Part shown: positions 6,915 to 15,444 of the stretch, one piece after another | Numbering within the stretch: position 1 is the first letter of the stretch | Layout: the number at the start of each line of letters is the position of its first letter | Assembly: GCA_002773795.1 (NCBI GenBank) | Contig: PFAD01000016.1 | Coordinates: 1-64,000 of the forward strand | Reading direction: 5' to 3' | Source of the DNA: Chlamydiae bacterium CG10_big_fil_rev_8_21_14_0_10_42_34 | GTDB lineage: Bacteria; Chlamydiota; Chlamydiia; Chlamydiales; SM23-39 | DNA length: 64,000 bases | The notes under the pieces: generated by a model | Seen by the model: only the letters and a program-made list of their open reading frames with translations | Told to the model about the DNA's origin: nothing | The model's database searches: none | Made by a program: the position numbers and the translations under genes

Positions 6915-7980
6915 AGGTACTTCCTTTGAGAATTCTCTCTGAAATATGGTCACTAAATTTTTTACTATTTTTTGCATCGAGATTTGAATAGCGCAGCAGC
7001 ATAGAAAGAGTGCGATGGCCCATAGCAGTGGCCAACTCGACGTTTGAAGCGCCTTGACCAGCAGCAAAAGTGGCAAATTGATGGCGCAAATCGTGGAAAT
7101 GGTAATCGGTGAGATCAGAGCGCTTGACTGCTTGCATCCAGCTTTTTTTGATGTCGATGCGACCGAACGCTGTTTTGCTAGCAAATACAAGAGGCTTAAG
7201 TGAGTTGCGAGCTTCGAAAAGCATCTTTAATTCGACAATCACAGGGTCAGACAGGGCGACGCTGCGCGGACGACCATTTTTCGTTTCTGTGAGGAATGCG
7301 ATGCCTTTTTCAAGATCGATATGCTTCCACTCAAGACCGAGAATTTCTCCACGGCGCGCGCCCGTTGTGAGGGCAAAGAGGACAATAGGGTAAGGAAGAG
7401 ATGTTTTGCTTTCCTTACAAGCGGCAAGGAGGCGTGTGATTTCTTCATCATTAAGAATGCGATCACGCCCTGAGTTTTCTTTTAACTTAGAGAGAGTACG
7501 ACAGGGATTTTCTGTGATCCACCGAAGCTTTTTTACAGCATAGCCGAAAGTGGCAGAGAGGACAGCGGTATAGCGATTAATGGTAGCGGGACTGCGTTTA
7601 GCACCGTCTGGAAGAATTGCATCTATAAGCGTTTTACGCTCTTGAGCAATTAGTTCAGGAGTGATGTGAATGAGGGCATAAACACCGAGGCGTTGTTTCC
7701 AGTAATCGAATTGAGAGCGACAGTTTCTGAAGGAGCGTTGTAAATCAAAAGCACCATCTCCTTCCATACGATGGAGTAGATCAGCGTAAGTGTGATGTTT
7801 ATTGTGGGCAGAGAAGTTGAATTGACCGAGTTTGATGCGACGTTCAGTTTCGTTTGCCCAATCATCCGCTTCTTGCTTACGCTCGAAGTGATTACTGATT
7901 GAGGGATAACCTTTGATTCGGATGACGGCACGCCAAACAGTAGTGCCGTTTGCATTTTTGCGCCTGTAAACCGATGCCAT
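6907..7980 (-). CDS. Tyrosine recombinase (phage-type integrase)
   Basis: 357 residues from ATG 7980 (MASVYRRKNANG, with GGAG just upstream); a TTG at 8040 would add 20 residues. The N-terminal part is the arm-type/SAM-like binding region. The C-terminal catalytic domain shows all the family residues: R in TTGARRGEILGL, K in TETKNGRPR, HDLRHQFAT (H-x-x-R), GHRTLSMLLRYSNLD (H and nucleophile Tyr). It lies about 160 bp from the 3' end of tRNA-Lys, the classic arrangement for an element integrated at a tRNA gene. Only the DUF1016 gene can be assigned to the same operon. I could not find a second att copy inside the window. Confidence 0.92.
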   Translation of the reverse strand: MASVYRRKNANGTTVWRAVIRIKGYPSISNHFERKQEADDWANETERRIKLGQFNFSAHNKHHTYADLLHRMEGDGAFDLQRSFRNCRSQFDYWKQRLGVYALIHITPELIAQERKTLIDAILPDGAKRSPATINRYTAVLSATFGYAVKKLRWITENPCRTLSKLKENSGRDRILNDEEITRLLAACKESKTSLPYPIVLFALTTGARRGEILGLEWKHIDLEKGIAFLTETKNGRPRSVALSDPVIVELKMLFEARNSLKPLVFASKTAFGRIDIKKSWMQAVKRSDLTDYHFHDLRHQFATFAAGQGASNVELATAMGHRTLSMLLRYSNLDAKNSKKFSDHISERILKGSTYE

Positions 7981-8071
7981 GTTCTCCAACCTTTTGGATT
8001 TAGGTTCTCGATTGGAGGCAGTGGAAAGATTTTTCTTCAATGCATCGCCATTGCACCGGCGGTTGATTTTG

Positions 8072-8101
8072 AGAGGCGATTCTGTTTTAGAATCGCTCTC
8101 T
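8072..8101. repeat. Inverted repeat between integrase and tRNA-Lys
   Basis: AGAGGCGATTCT (8072-8083) pairs with AGAATCGCTCTCT (8089-8101) apart from one bulge. There is no T-run on either strand, so it is not a textbook terminator. Its place between tRNA 3' end and integrase suits an att core-flanking or excisionase/integrase binding site, or an operator for the integrase. Confidence 0.45.
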
Positions 8102-8141
8102 AAAAGAACCCAACTCGCTGCGTGCTAGCTGGATAAAAGGT

Positions 8142-8213
8142 TGAGACTTGATGGGTTCGAACCATCGACCCTCTCATTAAAAGTGAGATGCTCTACCACT
8201 GAGCTAAAGTCTC
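8142..8213 (-). tRNA. tRNA-Lys (UUU)
   Basis: Acceptor arms GAGACTT/AAGTCTC, D arm AGCTCAGTGGTAGAGC, anticodon loop CTTTTAA on stem TCTCA/TGAGA, and T arm GATGGTTCGAACCCATC all fold. CCA is not encoded. 72 nt. Confidence 0.95.
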
Positions 8214-8255
8214 TTAAATTCTCTAAAAATTGCTTTTCAGAGCTGGCTTCTTCTT

Positions 8256-8330
8256 TGACCCCAAGGGGATTCGAACCCCTGTTCGCAGAATGAAAATCTG
8301 ATGTCCTAGACCGGGCTAGACGATGGGGCC
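8256..8330 (-). tRNA. tRNA-Glu (UUC)
   Basis: Acceptor GGCCCCA/TGGGGTC, D region TCTAGCCCGGTCTAGGAC, anticodon loop TTTTCAT (UUC), T arm CAGGGGTTCGAATCCCCTT. The anticodon stem has one outer mismatch. CCA is not encoded. It lies directly upstream of tRNA-Lys on the same strand and downstream of frr. Confidence 0.93.
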
Positions 8331-8393
8331 AGTATAAAAGGACGATAAAATCGACATTGATTTTAGCGTATCACCCTTATTTCCTGCAAGATG

Positions 8394-8948
8394 TTAAATT
8401 GTCATGATCTCTTTTTCTTTCTCTGCGCAGGTCGCATCTACATCTTTGCAAAATTTATCTGTCGACTCTTGGATCTGTTTTTCTGCCCTTTTCATCTGAT
8501 CTTCAGGGATAAGTCCTTCAGATTTTTGCTTACGCACTAGTTCGTTAAATTTACGCCTAATATCGCGCAAGGTAACTTTTGTCTTCTCTCCTAACTCTTT
8601 ACACTGTTTCGCAATTTGTTTGCGAATTGATTCATCCATCGGAGGGATATTAATTCGAATTACTTTCCCATCAACCATTGGATTTACTCCTAAATTTGCA
8701 GCTTCAATTGCTTTTGCAATTGCATTGATACTGCTATGATCAAACGGAGTAACTACAATTTGTCGTGGCTCTGGTACATTTATGCCTGCCAAAGTCTTAA
8801 GTGGCATATGCGAACCATAAACCTCAACATGAATTTTATCGAGAATGGACGCATTAGCACGTCCGGTTCTAAGAGTTTTTAGCTCCGATTTTAAGTGGTC
8901 AAGAGCTGCCTGCATAGCAGTCTTAACTTGGGATTCTACATTACTCAT
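8394..8948 (-). CDS. frr: Ribosome recycling factor
   Basis: 184 residues, the normal length. It works with EF-G to split the post-termination ribosome. Diagnostic blocks are seen: LRTGRANASILD near residue 25 (family TGRASP), TPFDHSSINAIAKAI, and the C-terminal RDIRRKFNE followed by KxxKSEGLIPEDQ. Last gene of rpsB-tsf-pyrH-frr, 5 bp after pyrH. The tRNA-Glu and tRNA-Lys genes follow on the same strand. Confidence 0.97.
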   Translation of the reverse strand: MSNVESQVKTAMQAALDHLKSELKTLRTGRANASILDKIHVEVYGSHMPLKTLAGINVPEPRQIVVTPFDHSSINAIAKAIEAANLGVNPMVDGKVIRINIPPMDESIRKQIAKQCKELGEKTKVTLRDIRRKFNELVRKQKSEGLIPEDQMKRAEKQIQESTDKFCKDVDATCAEKEKEIMTI

Positions 8949-8953
8949 AAACT

Positions 8954-9670
8954 TTATTCTCCAGAAACGATTGTACCTACAGCCTTCTTAAATACAGCAT
9001 CTTTAAGTGAATCATCAAGCATGTTAAACACATGGATCGGAATCCTATTTTCTCGACACAAAGCAATTGCCGTAGCATCCATGACTTGTAATTTACTTGC
9101 TAGCACTTCTGAATAGGTAATTCGATCAAATTTATTAGCATCAGGATACAAGGCCGGATCTTTGTTGTAAATTCCATCTACTTTTGTCGCCTTCATCAAG
9201 ACTTCTGCTTGAATCTCAAGCGCCCTTAAAGCTGCGGCTGAATCGGTAGTAAAATATGGATTTCCAGTTCCCCCTACGAAAATCAGGACAATCCCTTTTT
9301 CCAAATATTTAAGTGCATTTTTCCAAGAATATGATTCCGCCATCACATCAAGAGTGATCGCACTCATAATCCGGCTTTCACATTTGATTGTTTCAAATGC
9401 TTGTTGAAGAGCAATTCCATTAATGAGGGTGGCTAACATGCCAATGTGATCTGCTGGGGTGCGTTGCATTCCGCCCTGAGTTGCATTAACGCCGCGGAAA
9501 ATATTTCCACCACCGATAACAACTCCTACCTGAATTCCGATCTGTGTCAGCTCATGAATAGAACGGGCAATTTTTTGACAAGCTACTGGGTCAACCCCAT
9601 ACTTTTGGTTTCCCATAAGGGATTCCCCAGATAGCTTGAGCAAAATGCGCTTATAAGCGGGAGTTTTCAC
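8954..9670 (-). CDS. pyrH: UMP kinase
   Basis: Phosphorylates UMP to UDP; hexameric amino-acid-kinase fold. Motifs: RILLKLSGESL near the N-terminus, VGVVIGGGNIFRG, FVGGTGNPYFTTDSAAALRA and the KVDGIYNKDP substrate loop. I place the start at GTG 9670 (MKTPAYKRILLKL, 238 residues), overlapping the tsf stop as GTGA with a G-rich stretch upstream; a TTG at 9685 would add five residues. Part of the translation operon shared across Chlamydiales. Confidence 0.95.
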   Translation of the reverse strand: MKTPAYKRILLKLSGESLMGNQKYGVDPVACQKIARSIHELTQIGIQVGVVIGGGNIFRGVNATQGGMQRTPADHIGMLATLINGIALQQAFETIKCESRIMSAITLDVMAESYSWKNALKYLEKGIVLIFVGGTGNPYFTTDSAAALRALEIQAEVLMKATKVDGIYNKDPALYPDANKFDRITYSEVLASKLQVMDATAIALCRENRIPIHVFNMLDDSLKDAVFKKAVGTIVSGE

Positions 9671-10515
9671 TGCCCCACTTTCCAACGCCAGAAATTTTTA
9701 ACAGAAAGGGTTTTTCCAGCTTTCTTAGCACATGATTCGAGATACTGAGCAACAGTCATGCTTGTATCTTTGACATATTTTTGCCCTAACAAACAAACCT
9801 GATCTGTATAAGCTTTGATTTTTCCTGCAACAATTTTATCGACGATATTTGCAGGCTTGCCTTCAACTTGTGAACGAGCAATTTCCTCTTCGCGAGCAAT
9901 CGCTTCTTGAGGAACTTGATCTACGCTGAGATATTCTGGACTTTCTGCAGCAATGTGCATTGCGATATCTTTTGCAGCAGCTTCCTCGTCTGTTGATCCG
10001 TCAATCTCTACAACCACAACGAGTTTTCCACCCATGTGAGAATAAATACCATAAGAGCTATTTGGGTGCTTCTCAACGATTTCCAAACGGCGAAGCTGAA
10101 TATTTTCTCCTAAAGCCTGGATTACGAGATTACGATATTGATCGACTGTGATCGATTTATCTTTGGAATAAGGCTCTTGGTTAAATTCAGCGAGAGATTT
10201 CGGCTTACTTACGAGAGCTTGCGCAACGCAATCTTCTAAAAAGCCCTTAAAGCGCTCATTTTGCACGACAAAATCTGTCTCTGCGTTCGCTTCAGCAATC
10301 ACCATGTGAGTTTTGTCTTCTGAGCAAAGAATGAGACCCTCTTTAGTCTCTCTTCCTTCTTTCTTCGCTGCGGAAGCCATTCCTGCTTTTCGTAGGACAT
10401 CGATCGCTTTTTCCAAGTCGCCTTCAGCCTTCACAAGAGCTTCTTTACACTTGCCCATGCCGACGCCGGTTCGCGCACGCAATTCCTTAATCATATCAGC
10501 AGTAATTTCTTTCAC
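9667..10515 (-). CDS. tsf: Elongation factor Ts
   Basis: Guanine-nucleotide exchange factor for EF-Tu. Start set at GTG 10515, giving VKEITADMIKELRARTGVGM, which aligns with the usual EF-Ts N-terminus and has AAGGAG (complement of 10521-10526) 5 nt upstream. The frame could be extended 12 codons but would then overlap the end of rpsB. 282 residues. The C-KEAL and the central ETDFVVQNERFK motif are intact, and the two core subdomains and coiled coil are all present. Ten bases separate it from rpsB. Confidence 0.96.
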   Translation of the reverse strand: MKEITADMIKELRARTGVGMGKCKEALVKAEGDLEKAIDVLRKAGMASAAKKEGRETKEGLILCSEDKTHMVIAEANAETDFVVQNERFKGFLEDCVAQALVSKPKSLAEFNQEPYSKDKSITVDQYRNLVIQALGENIQLRRLEIVEKHPNSSYGIYSHMGGKLVVVVEIDGSTDEEAAAKDIAMHIAAESPEYLSVDQVPQEAIAREEEIARSQVEGKPANIVDKIVAGKIKAYTDQVCLLGQKYVKDTSMTVAQYLESCAKKAGKTLSVKNFWRWKVGQ

Positions 10516-10525
10516 AGCAGCTCCT

Positions 10526-11293
10526 TCACTCATCATTTTCACTTTCTTCATCAGTTTCTACTGTCTCTTCGTCGCCTTTAGAAACAGGTACGCTCATATC
10601 GTTTTTCTTGTCGATAACTGCCTGCATAATGCTAGAAAGAACGATCTTAATGCTCTTCAAAGCGTCGTCATTACATGCAATTACGTGCTCGATTGGATCT
10701 GGATCACAGTTTGTATCAACAAGTGCCATTACAGGAATACCCAAGGTATTTGCTTCTGCAACTGCGATATGTTCTTTTCTAGGATCCACAACTACCAGCA
10801 AACCCGGAGGCTTGCGCATTGCACGAATTCCAGACAAGTTACGATCTAACTTAATCCGCTCTTTAGACATCAAAGAGATCTCTTTTTTAGTGAAACCATC
10901 GCCACCAGTTGTAATTCTCTTCTCGATTCGCTCAAGAGTTTTCACAGACTGACGAATTGTCGAAAGGTTTGTCAAAGTTCCGCCCAACCAACGTTCGCAA
11001 ATATAGAATTCGCCACACTCTTCGGCACACTCTTTAACAACTGCTTTTGCTTGTTTTTTTGTACCGACAAAAAGAATAGACTTTCTCTTTCCTACTAGGT
11101 CGCGGACGAGTTGAACAGCTCCACGAATCTGCTGCAAAGTCTTTGCTAAGTCGATAATGTAAATTCCATTGCGAGCCTCAAAGATGAAACGTTTCATCTT
11201 TGGATTCCAACGGTGAGTCTGGTGCCCAAAATGAGCGCCCGATTCGAGCAACGCCTTAATGGTCACTCCTGATTCTTTCTGTGCTGTAGCCAA
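10526..11293 (-). CDS. rpsB: 30S ribosomal protein S2
   Basis: 255 residues starting at TTG 11293 (MATAQKESGVTIKALLESG) with GAGG 7 nt upstream. Family blocks: GAHFGHQTHRWNPKMKRFIF, GTKKQAKAVV, ERWLGGTLTN, LVVVDPRKEHIAVAEA and IPVMALVDTNCDP. The C-terminal tail is acidic (ETVETDEESENDE). First gene of the operon with tsf, pyrH and frr; tRNA-Gly lies 50 bp upstream on the same strand and may share its transcript. Confidence 0.97.
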   Translation of the reverse strand: MATAQKESGVTIKALLESGAHFGHQTHRWNPKMKRFIFEARNGIYIIDLAKTLQQIRGAVQLVRDLVGKRKSILFVGTKKQAKAVVKECAEECGEFYICERWLGGTLTNLSTIRQSVKTLERIEKRITTGGDGFTKKEISLMSKERIKLDRNLSGIRAMRKPPGLLVVVDPRKEHIAVAEANTLGIPVMALVDTNCDPDPIEHVIACNDDALKSIKIVLSSIMQAVIDKKNDMSVPVSKGDEETVETDEESENDE

Positions 11294-11343
11294 ATTTTCC
11301 TCAAATATTAGGAGGGCTTATCCTCACCCTCTATGTTTACTTT

Positions 11344-11414
11344 AGCGCCTGGACAGAATCGAACTGACACTCGTAGCTTGGAAGGCTACTGTTCTACCAT
11401 TGAACTACAGGCGC
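11344..11414 (-). tRNA. tRNA-Gly (UCC)
   Basis: Acceptor GCGCCTG/CAGGCGC, D arm AGTTCAATGGTAGAAC, anticodon stem-loop GTAGC-CTTCCAA-GCTAC, T arm with GTTCGATTC. CCA is not encoded. 71 nt, between rpsB and the divergent pbp2. Confidence 0.95.
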
Positions 11415-11599
11415 GCACCGAAAATAAAAAATCGAAATAACAGTTTTACCTTAAAAGGTGATTTTCCTCAAGGCAATTTCCTTATTCTTCTGGCCTACCA
11501 AACAATTTTCCTTTGGAGAGCTCCCTAAAATAAAGTAAACTGTTGAAAGATCCAACAAAGATCCTTTGCGTAAAGATATTTATTGATAGAGCCTCTCTC

Positions 11600-14551
11600 A
11601 TGAGTACATCCTACAAGGCAAATCGAGTTTTAAAGTTCTTCCTCTTTGCATTTCTGGTCATCACCTTAAGAGTGTGGCACTTAGGAGTTATTCAGAGAGA
11701 GGATAAGCTTTTAGAGGCACAAAAACCACAGCAAAGAACTGTTCTTGTCAGAGCCAATCGAGGCCCGATTTACGATCGTTTTGGGGTTCCGATGGCCCTT
11801 AATCGGATCAGCTACAATGCGACTGTGTACTATAGTCAAATCGCGCAAGTTCCAACGATTGTGTGGCAAAGCGATGGCGATGGCAAGCAAATTAAAGTCT
11901 ATTCTCGCAAACAGTACGTCAAAAAATTATCAAATATTTTAGCGCAAACCCTCAATCTTGATGCTGAAAGAGTAGAGGATCTCATCTATTCAAAAGCGGC
12001 CCTATTTCCCCATGTTCCATTTTTAGTGAAGTCTGGGCTGACAGAAGAGGAGCATTACCGCCTCAGGATGCTCGAAAAAGACTGGCCTGGAGTTTATGCT
12101 GAAATTGCCTCACGTCGTTACTACCCACAAGGGAAAGTTGGCTGTAATATTGTGGGCACTCTTGGAGCCATCAGCCAAAAAGAATATTTAACAATTGCGC
12201 AAGAAATCAGCGAACTCAAAATGACAGAAGATCTCTATGGTCTCGACGAATCGCACCGATTAGCAGAACTAAAAGAAAAGGCGTACACAGTAAACGATCT
12301 GATTGGCAAAACGGGCGTAGAGGCATATTTTGAAGAGGACTTAAGAGGTTTTTTTGGGAAAAAAACGTATGAGGTGGACCAAAAAGGTTGCTTTGTTCGA
12401 GAAATTGCAGAAAAGCAAGCGCTTCCTGGGAAAAAATTAATTTTAACCATCTCATCTGAGTTACAACATTTTGCTGAATCGCTCTTAGCTAAGGATGAAA
12501 AAATTCGGGATGGAAGGAGCTTAGGGACAGATCCTGTAGACAAAAAGCGCAAAAGTCAAAAGCAACCCTGGATCAAAGGGGGGGCAATCGTAGCGCTTGA
12601 CCCGAATACAGGGGAAATTTTAGCGCTCGCGAGCTACCCTCGATTTGACCCCAATGACTTCATTGCCGGCAATGTAAAGCAGATTAACCGCTGGTTAGAA
12701 ACGCAAAACCACATCGCCTCTCTTTGGGATGGAAGAGATGTTTTAACTCGCGAAAGAGGACGTAAAGTTGAAACGCAGCCACTCACCTGGGATTTTTACC
12801 TTGAGACAATCCTGCCTAAAGATGGGCCTCTTAAAGCCTTTTTCAAACGATGCGACGACATAAAAAGTGCAATCCAGCTTCAAGAAGACTATGAAGCTCT
12901 GCTCTACTTTACTAATTCTGGATTACCTGTTCCCACAGAGATTCAAAAAAGACTCAACGCTATCAATCTCTCTGAGCCAGATAAGTTATTTGCAGCAGAC
13001 GTTTGTCGTATGGCTGTTTATGCCCCAGCATTTACAGACTCTCTCATAGAGCAAATAGGGTCGATGAAAATTTCGACCTATAGATCGTTATGCCAATCTT
13101 TTCTAAAGGAAGAAGCGCATGCAAAGCAAATTGCGCAACAAGAGTTTCGTGCAAATGAGTTTCGCGCATGGAAAGACGTTCATCAAAAACAGTTTTTGAA
13201 TGAAAAGAGAAAAAAGGAAAAAGAGGCTAAAACCTACGCACGGCCCTATATTGATTATTTAGACCAAAAAGAAAAGGAGCTTTTTGCAGCTCACTGGGAA
13301 AACGAGAGAATGACCAAACTTTCATCTCAAACATTTTCTGAAGACCTCATCCGCACCTTCCGCTCTTTTTCAGAATTAAATCGCCCTCTTTTAGGAAAGT
13401 ACCGGAAATTTAAGAGTGAAAAAGATCTAGCTGCTGCATTTTATCCACGAGGTGGCTTTGGGTTTACTAGATCATTGGCTTACGAAGCGGGTCTTCCTCC
13501 AGGTTCTGTATTTAAATTAGTCACTGGATACGAAGGGCTAAGGCAAGGGAAAAACCCGACCATTATCGATGAAAGGAGCAAAACAGGTGTTGCCTATACA
13601 CCAAACCGCATCCTTTATCCCAGGTTTTATAAGGGGGGAAGACTCCCACGTAGCGCAGCAATATCTAACGGAAAAATTGATCTGATTGGAGCGCTTGAAA
13701 GGACAAGTAATCCCTACTTTGCAATTCTTGCTGGGGACTATTTTGAAGATCCAGAAGATCTAGCAAAAGCTGCAAAAGCGTTTGGATTTGGAGAAAAAAC
13801 AGGGATTGAGCTCCCTCGAGAGAAGAGAGGGAATATCCCGACGGATCTAAAAACCAATCGAACGGGGCTGTATTCTGCATCTATCGGGCAACATACGCTT
13901 CTAACAACACCTTTACAAACCGCTTTAATGATCGCCTCCATTTCAAATGGAGGGAAGTTATTCAAACCAAAAATTATCAAAGAGGCGATTGGATTCAAAC
14001 CAGACAGAAAACCTCTTGAGGCATTTGCAGCCTCTTCCTACCTTGCAAAAGGCGAACTGAATGCTATTGGGATTCCCTTCCCTCTGTTCACATCGACACA
14101 GTCGCAGTCACCTATTTTAGCAGCCGTTGAAAACCCCATTGAAATTCAAAGAACGCTTCCTATAGACTCAAAAATCCGAAAAACTCTACTTGAAGGGATG
14201 GATCGCGTTGTGTGGGGAGAAAAAGGGAGCGCTAGACCCACTCGGATTAAAGGGTTGGTGGGCAATCCCATCTTGAAAAATGAATTTCTCTCTTTAAAAC
14301 ACCAAATGGTGGGCAAAACGGGAACCGCAGAGCTCCTTTGCAACTTTTCAGCGAATCCATCAGCGCCCGCACAAATGTATAAATATATCTGGTTTGGAGC
14401 AGCTTCCTTTACAGATTTATTATATGCAGATCCAGAACTTGTCGTTGTTGTGATGCTTAAATATGGTGACGCAGGAAGAGAAGCTGCGCCGATTGCAGCA
14501 CAAATGATTCACAAGTGGCGCGAAATTAAGAAAAAGCACAGCTCAGATTAA
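11600..14551 (+). CDS. pbp2: Penicillin-binding protein 2-like transpeptidase
   Basis: About 983 residues from ATG 11600 (MSTSYKANRVLKFF, basic residues then a transmembrane helix); a TTG at 11543 gives an unneeded 19-residue extension. Class B PBP layout: N-terminal helix, dimerisation domain with RGPIYDRFG near residue 60, then transpeptidase. Catalytic motifs are PPGSVFK (SxxK, about residue 636), RTSNPYF (SxN, about 695) and GKTGT (KTG, about 904). A charged, lysine-rich insertion of some 250 residues splits the region before SxxK. Chlamydiae use PBP2 for septal peptidoglycan. Position next to rpsB matches CT682 of C. trachomatis. The 3' end overlaps the convergent gene by 9 bp. Confidence 0.93.
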   Translation: MSTSYKANRVLKFFLFAFLVITLRVWHLGVIQREDKLLEAQKPQQRTVLVRANRGPIYDRFGVPMALNRISYNATVYYSQIAQVPTIVWQSDGDGKQIKVYSRKQYVKKLSNILAQTLNLDAERVEDLIYSKAALFPHVPFLVKSGLTEEEHYRLRMLEKDWPGVYAEIASRRYYPQGKVGCNIVGTLGAISQKEYLTIAQEISELKMTEDLYGLDESHRLAELKEKAYTVNDLIGKTGVEAYFEEDLRGFFGKKTYEVDQKGCFVREIAEKQALPGKKLILTISSELQHFAESLLAKDEKIRDGRSLGTDPVDKKRKSQKQPWIKGGAIVALDPNTGEILALASYPRFDPNDFIAGNVKQINRWLETQNHIASLWDGRDVLTRERGRKVETQPLTWDFYLETILPKDGPLKAFFKRCDDIKSAIQLQEDYEALLYFTNSGLPVPTEIQKRLNAINLSEPDKLFAADVCRMAVYAPAFTDSLIEQIGSMKISTYRSLCQSFLKEEAHAKQIAQQEFRANEFRAWKDVHQKQFLNEKRKKEKEAKTYARPYIDYLDQKEKELFAAHWENERMTKLSSQTFSEDLIRTFRSFSELNRPLLGKYRKFKSEKDLAAAFYPRGGFGFTRSLAYEAGLPPGSVFKLVTGYEGLRQGKNPTIIDERSKTGVAYTPNRILYPRFYKGGRLPRSAAISNGKIDLIGALERTSNPYFAILAGDYFEDPEDLAKAAKAFGFGEKTGIELPREKRGNIPTDLKTNRTGLYSASIGQHTLLTTPLQTALMIASISNGGKLFKPKIIKEAIGFKPDRKPLEAFAASSYLAKGELNAIGIPFPLFTSTQSQSPILAAVENPIEIQRTLPIDSKIRKTLLEGMDRVVWGEKGSARPTRIKGLVGNPILKNEFLSLKHQMVGKTGTAELLCNFSANPSAPAQMYKYIWFGAASFTDLLYADPELVVVVMLKYGDAGREAAPIAAQMIHKWREIKKKHSSD

Positions 14552-15433
14552 GTTTTCGGAATATTTCAACTTCTTAGGCAGCCTCATGCCATCTTCTACA
14601 GAATACAGATATTGAATGGATGGACACTGTTGACGAATGAGTTGAATTCTTTCAGCCGTCAATTTAAAAAAATTGCCTATTGATAAAGTTTGAAGAGTTA
14701 CAGGAAGATTGTGAAGCCAACCATCTTTTACATCAAGATAATTTGGCATTACTAACTCTTTTAGTTGCAAAAGCCTATCTCTGATTGCACCCATCAGCTC
14801 AGCTAGATTCTCTTGATCTGCTTCAAAAGTCAATGCGGTAAGATGCTCAGGCATATGGGAGACCATTTGAGCTGTAATATCGCTTTGATACTCAAGAACC
14901 AATCTCTTTAATGAAGAGGGTAAGTGGGCAAAAAGGTGCTCATCTGACGTAAAAGCACCTTTTAGAACAAAGCTCTGCAATTTTGGGCACTTCTCTTTAA
15001 CCAAAGTAGCCCATTTACTATCAAAATCTGGAACAATATCCAAAACTAATCCCTCAAGATCTGAAGGTGCAGAAAAAGCCTCTTCACTCAAAAACCCAGC
15101 AAATTCTAAAGTCCGAATCTTACTTAGGTTCTTCAAAAGCTTTTGCATCTCTTCCTTATAAGTATTTGCAATACGTAAGGAGTACACTTCTCCTACTAGG
15201 TCTTTCCCACTTATTTTCTTATACCTTCTTAAATCATGGTCCGTGACGATCTTTTCACAATTGCACAATCTAGCTTGCAAAGCTTGCGCGGCAACTCGCT
15301 TTACCCCTTTTTGAGTGCGCATGAATGCCTCAAAAGATGCTCCATCCAAATATTTTGCAATATCTGGAAATAGTTCTAAAGAAGCTCCCAAGCTTAGGTT
15401 TTTGTGACTTATATTAAGTAGGTTGATCGACAT
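14543..15433 (-). CDS. F-box-like / leucine-rich-repeat protein (candidate effector)
   Basis: 296 residues, no signal peptide. Residues about 18-50 (LELFPDIAKYLDGASFEAFM followed by RTQKGVKRVAAQA) follow the F-box pattern: LPxEI-like start, L-x4-5-L core, then V-x-K. From about 105 onwards the chain shows irregular leucine-rich repeats: LRTLEFAGFL-type, LEGLVLDIV, LKRLVLEYQ, LTALTFEA, LKELVMPNY, LQTLSIGNF. F-box/LRR proteins recruit substrates to host SCF ubiquitin ligases, and F-box families are known to be expanded in amoeba-associated Chlamydiae. It lies 11 bp downstream of the UDP-xylose synthase gene on the same strand, so it may be cotranscribed with the polysaccharide genes. LRR is likely; F-box is an inference. 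Confidence 0.6.
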   Translation of the reverse strand: MSINLLNISHKNLSLGASLELFPDIAKYLDGASFEAFMRTQKGVKRVAAQALQARLCNCEKIVTDHDLRRYKKISGKDLVGEVYSLRIANTYKEEMQKLLKNLSKIRTLEFAGFLSEEAFSAPSDLEGLVLDIVPDFDSKWATLVKEKCPKLQSFVLKGAFTSDEHLFAHLPSSLKRLVLEYQSDITAQMVSHMPEHLTALTFEADQENLAELMGAIRDRLLQLKELVMPNYLDVKDGWLHNLPVTLQTLSIGNFFKLTAERIQLIRQQCPSIQYLYSVEDGMRLPKKLKYSENLI

Positions 15434-15444
15434 GTTTCACCGCG

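Noticed and set aside
12672-12680. Half-sites of the palindrome (TGTAAAGC at about 12672, 19326 and 52091; TGTAAAGAGCTTTA near 52151)
   Set aside because: Eight-base matches are expected about once or twice by chance and the other arm is absent or has an indel; not counted as copies.
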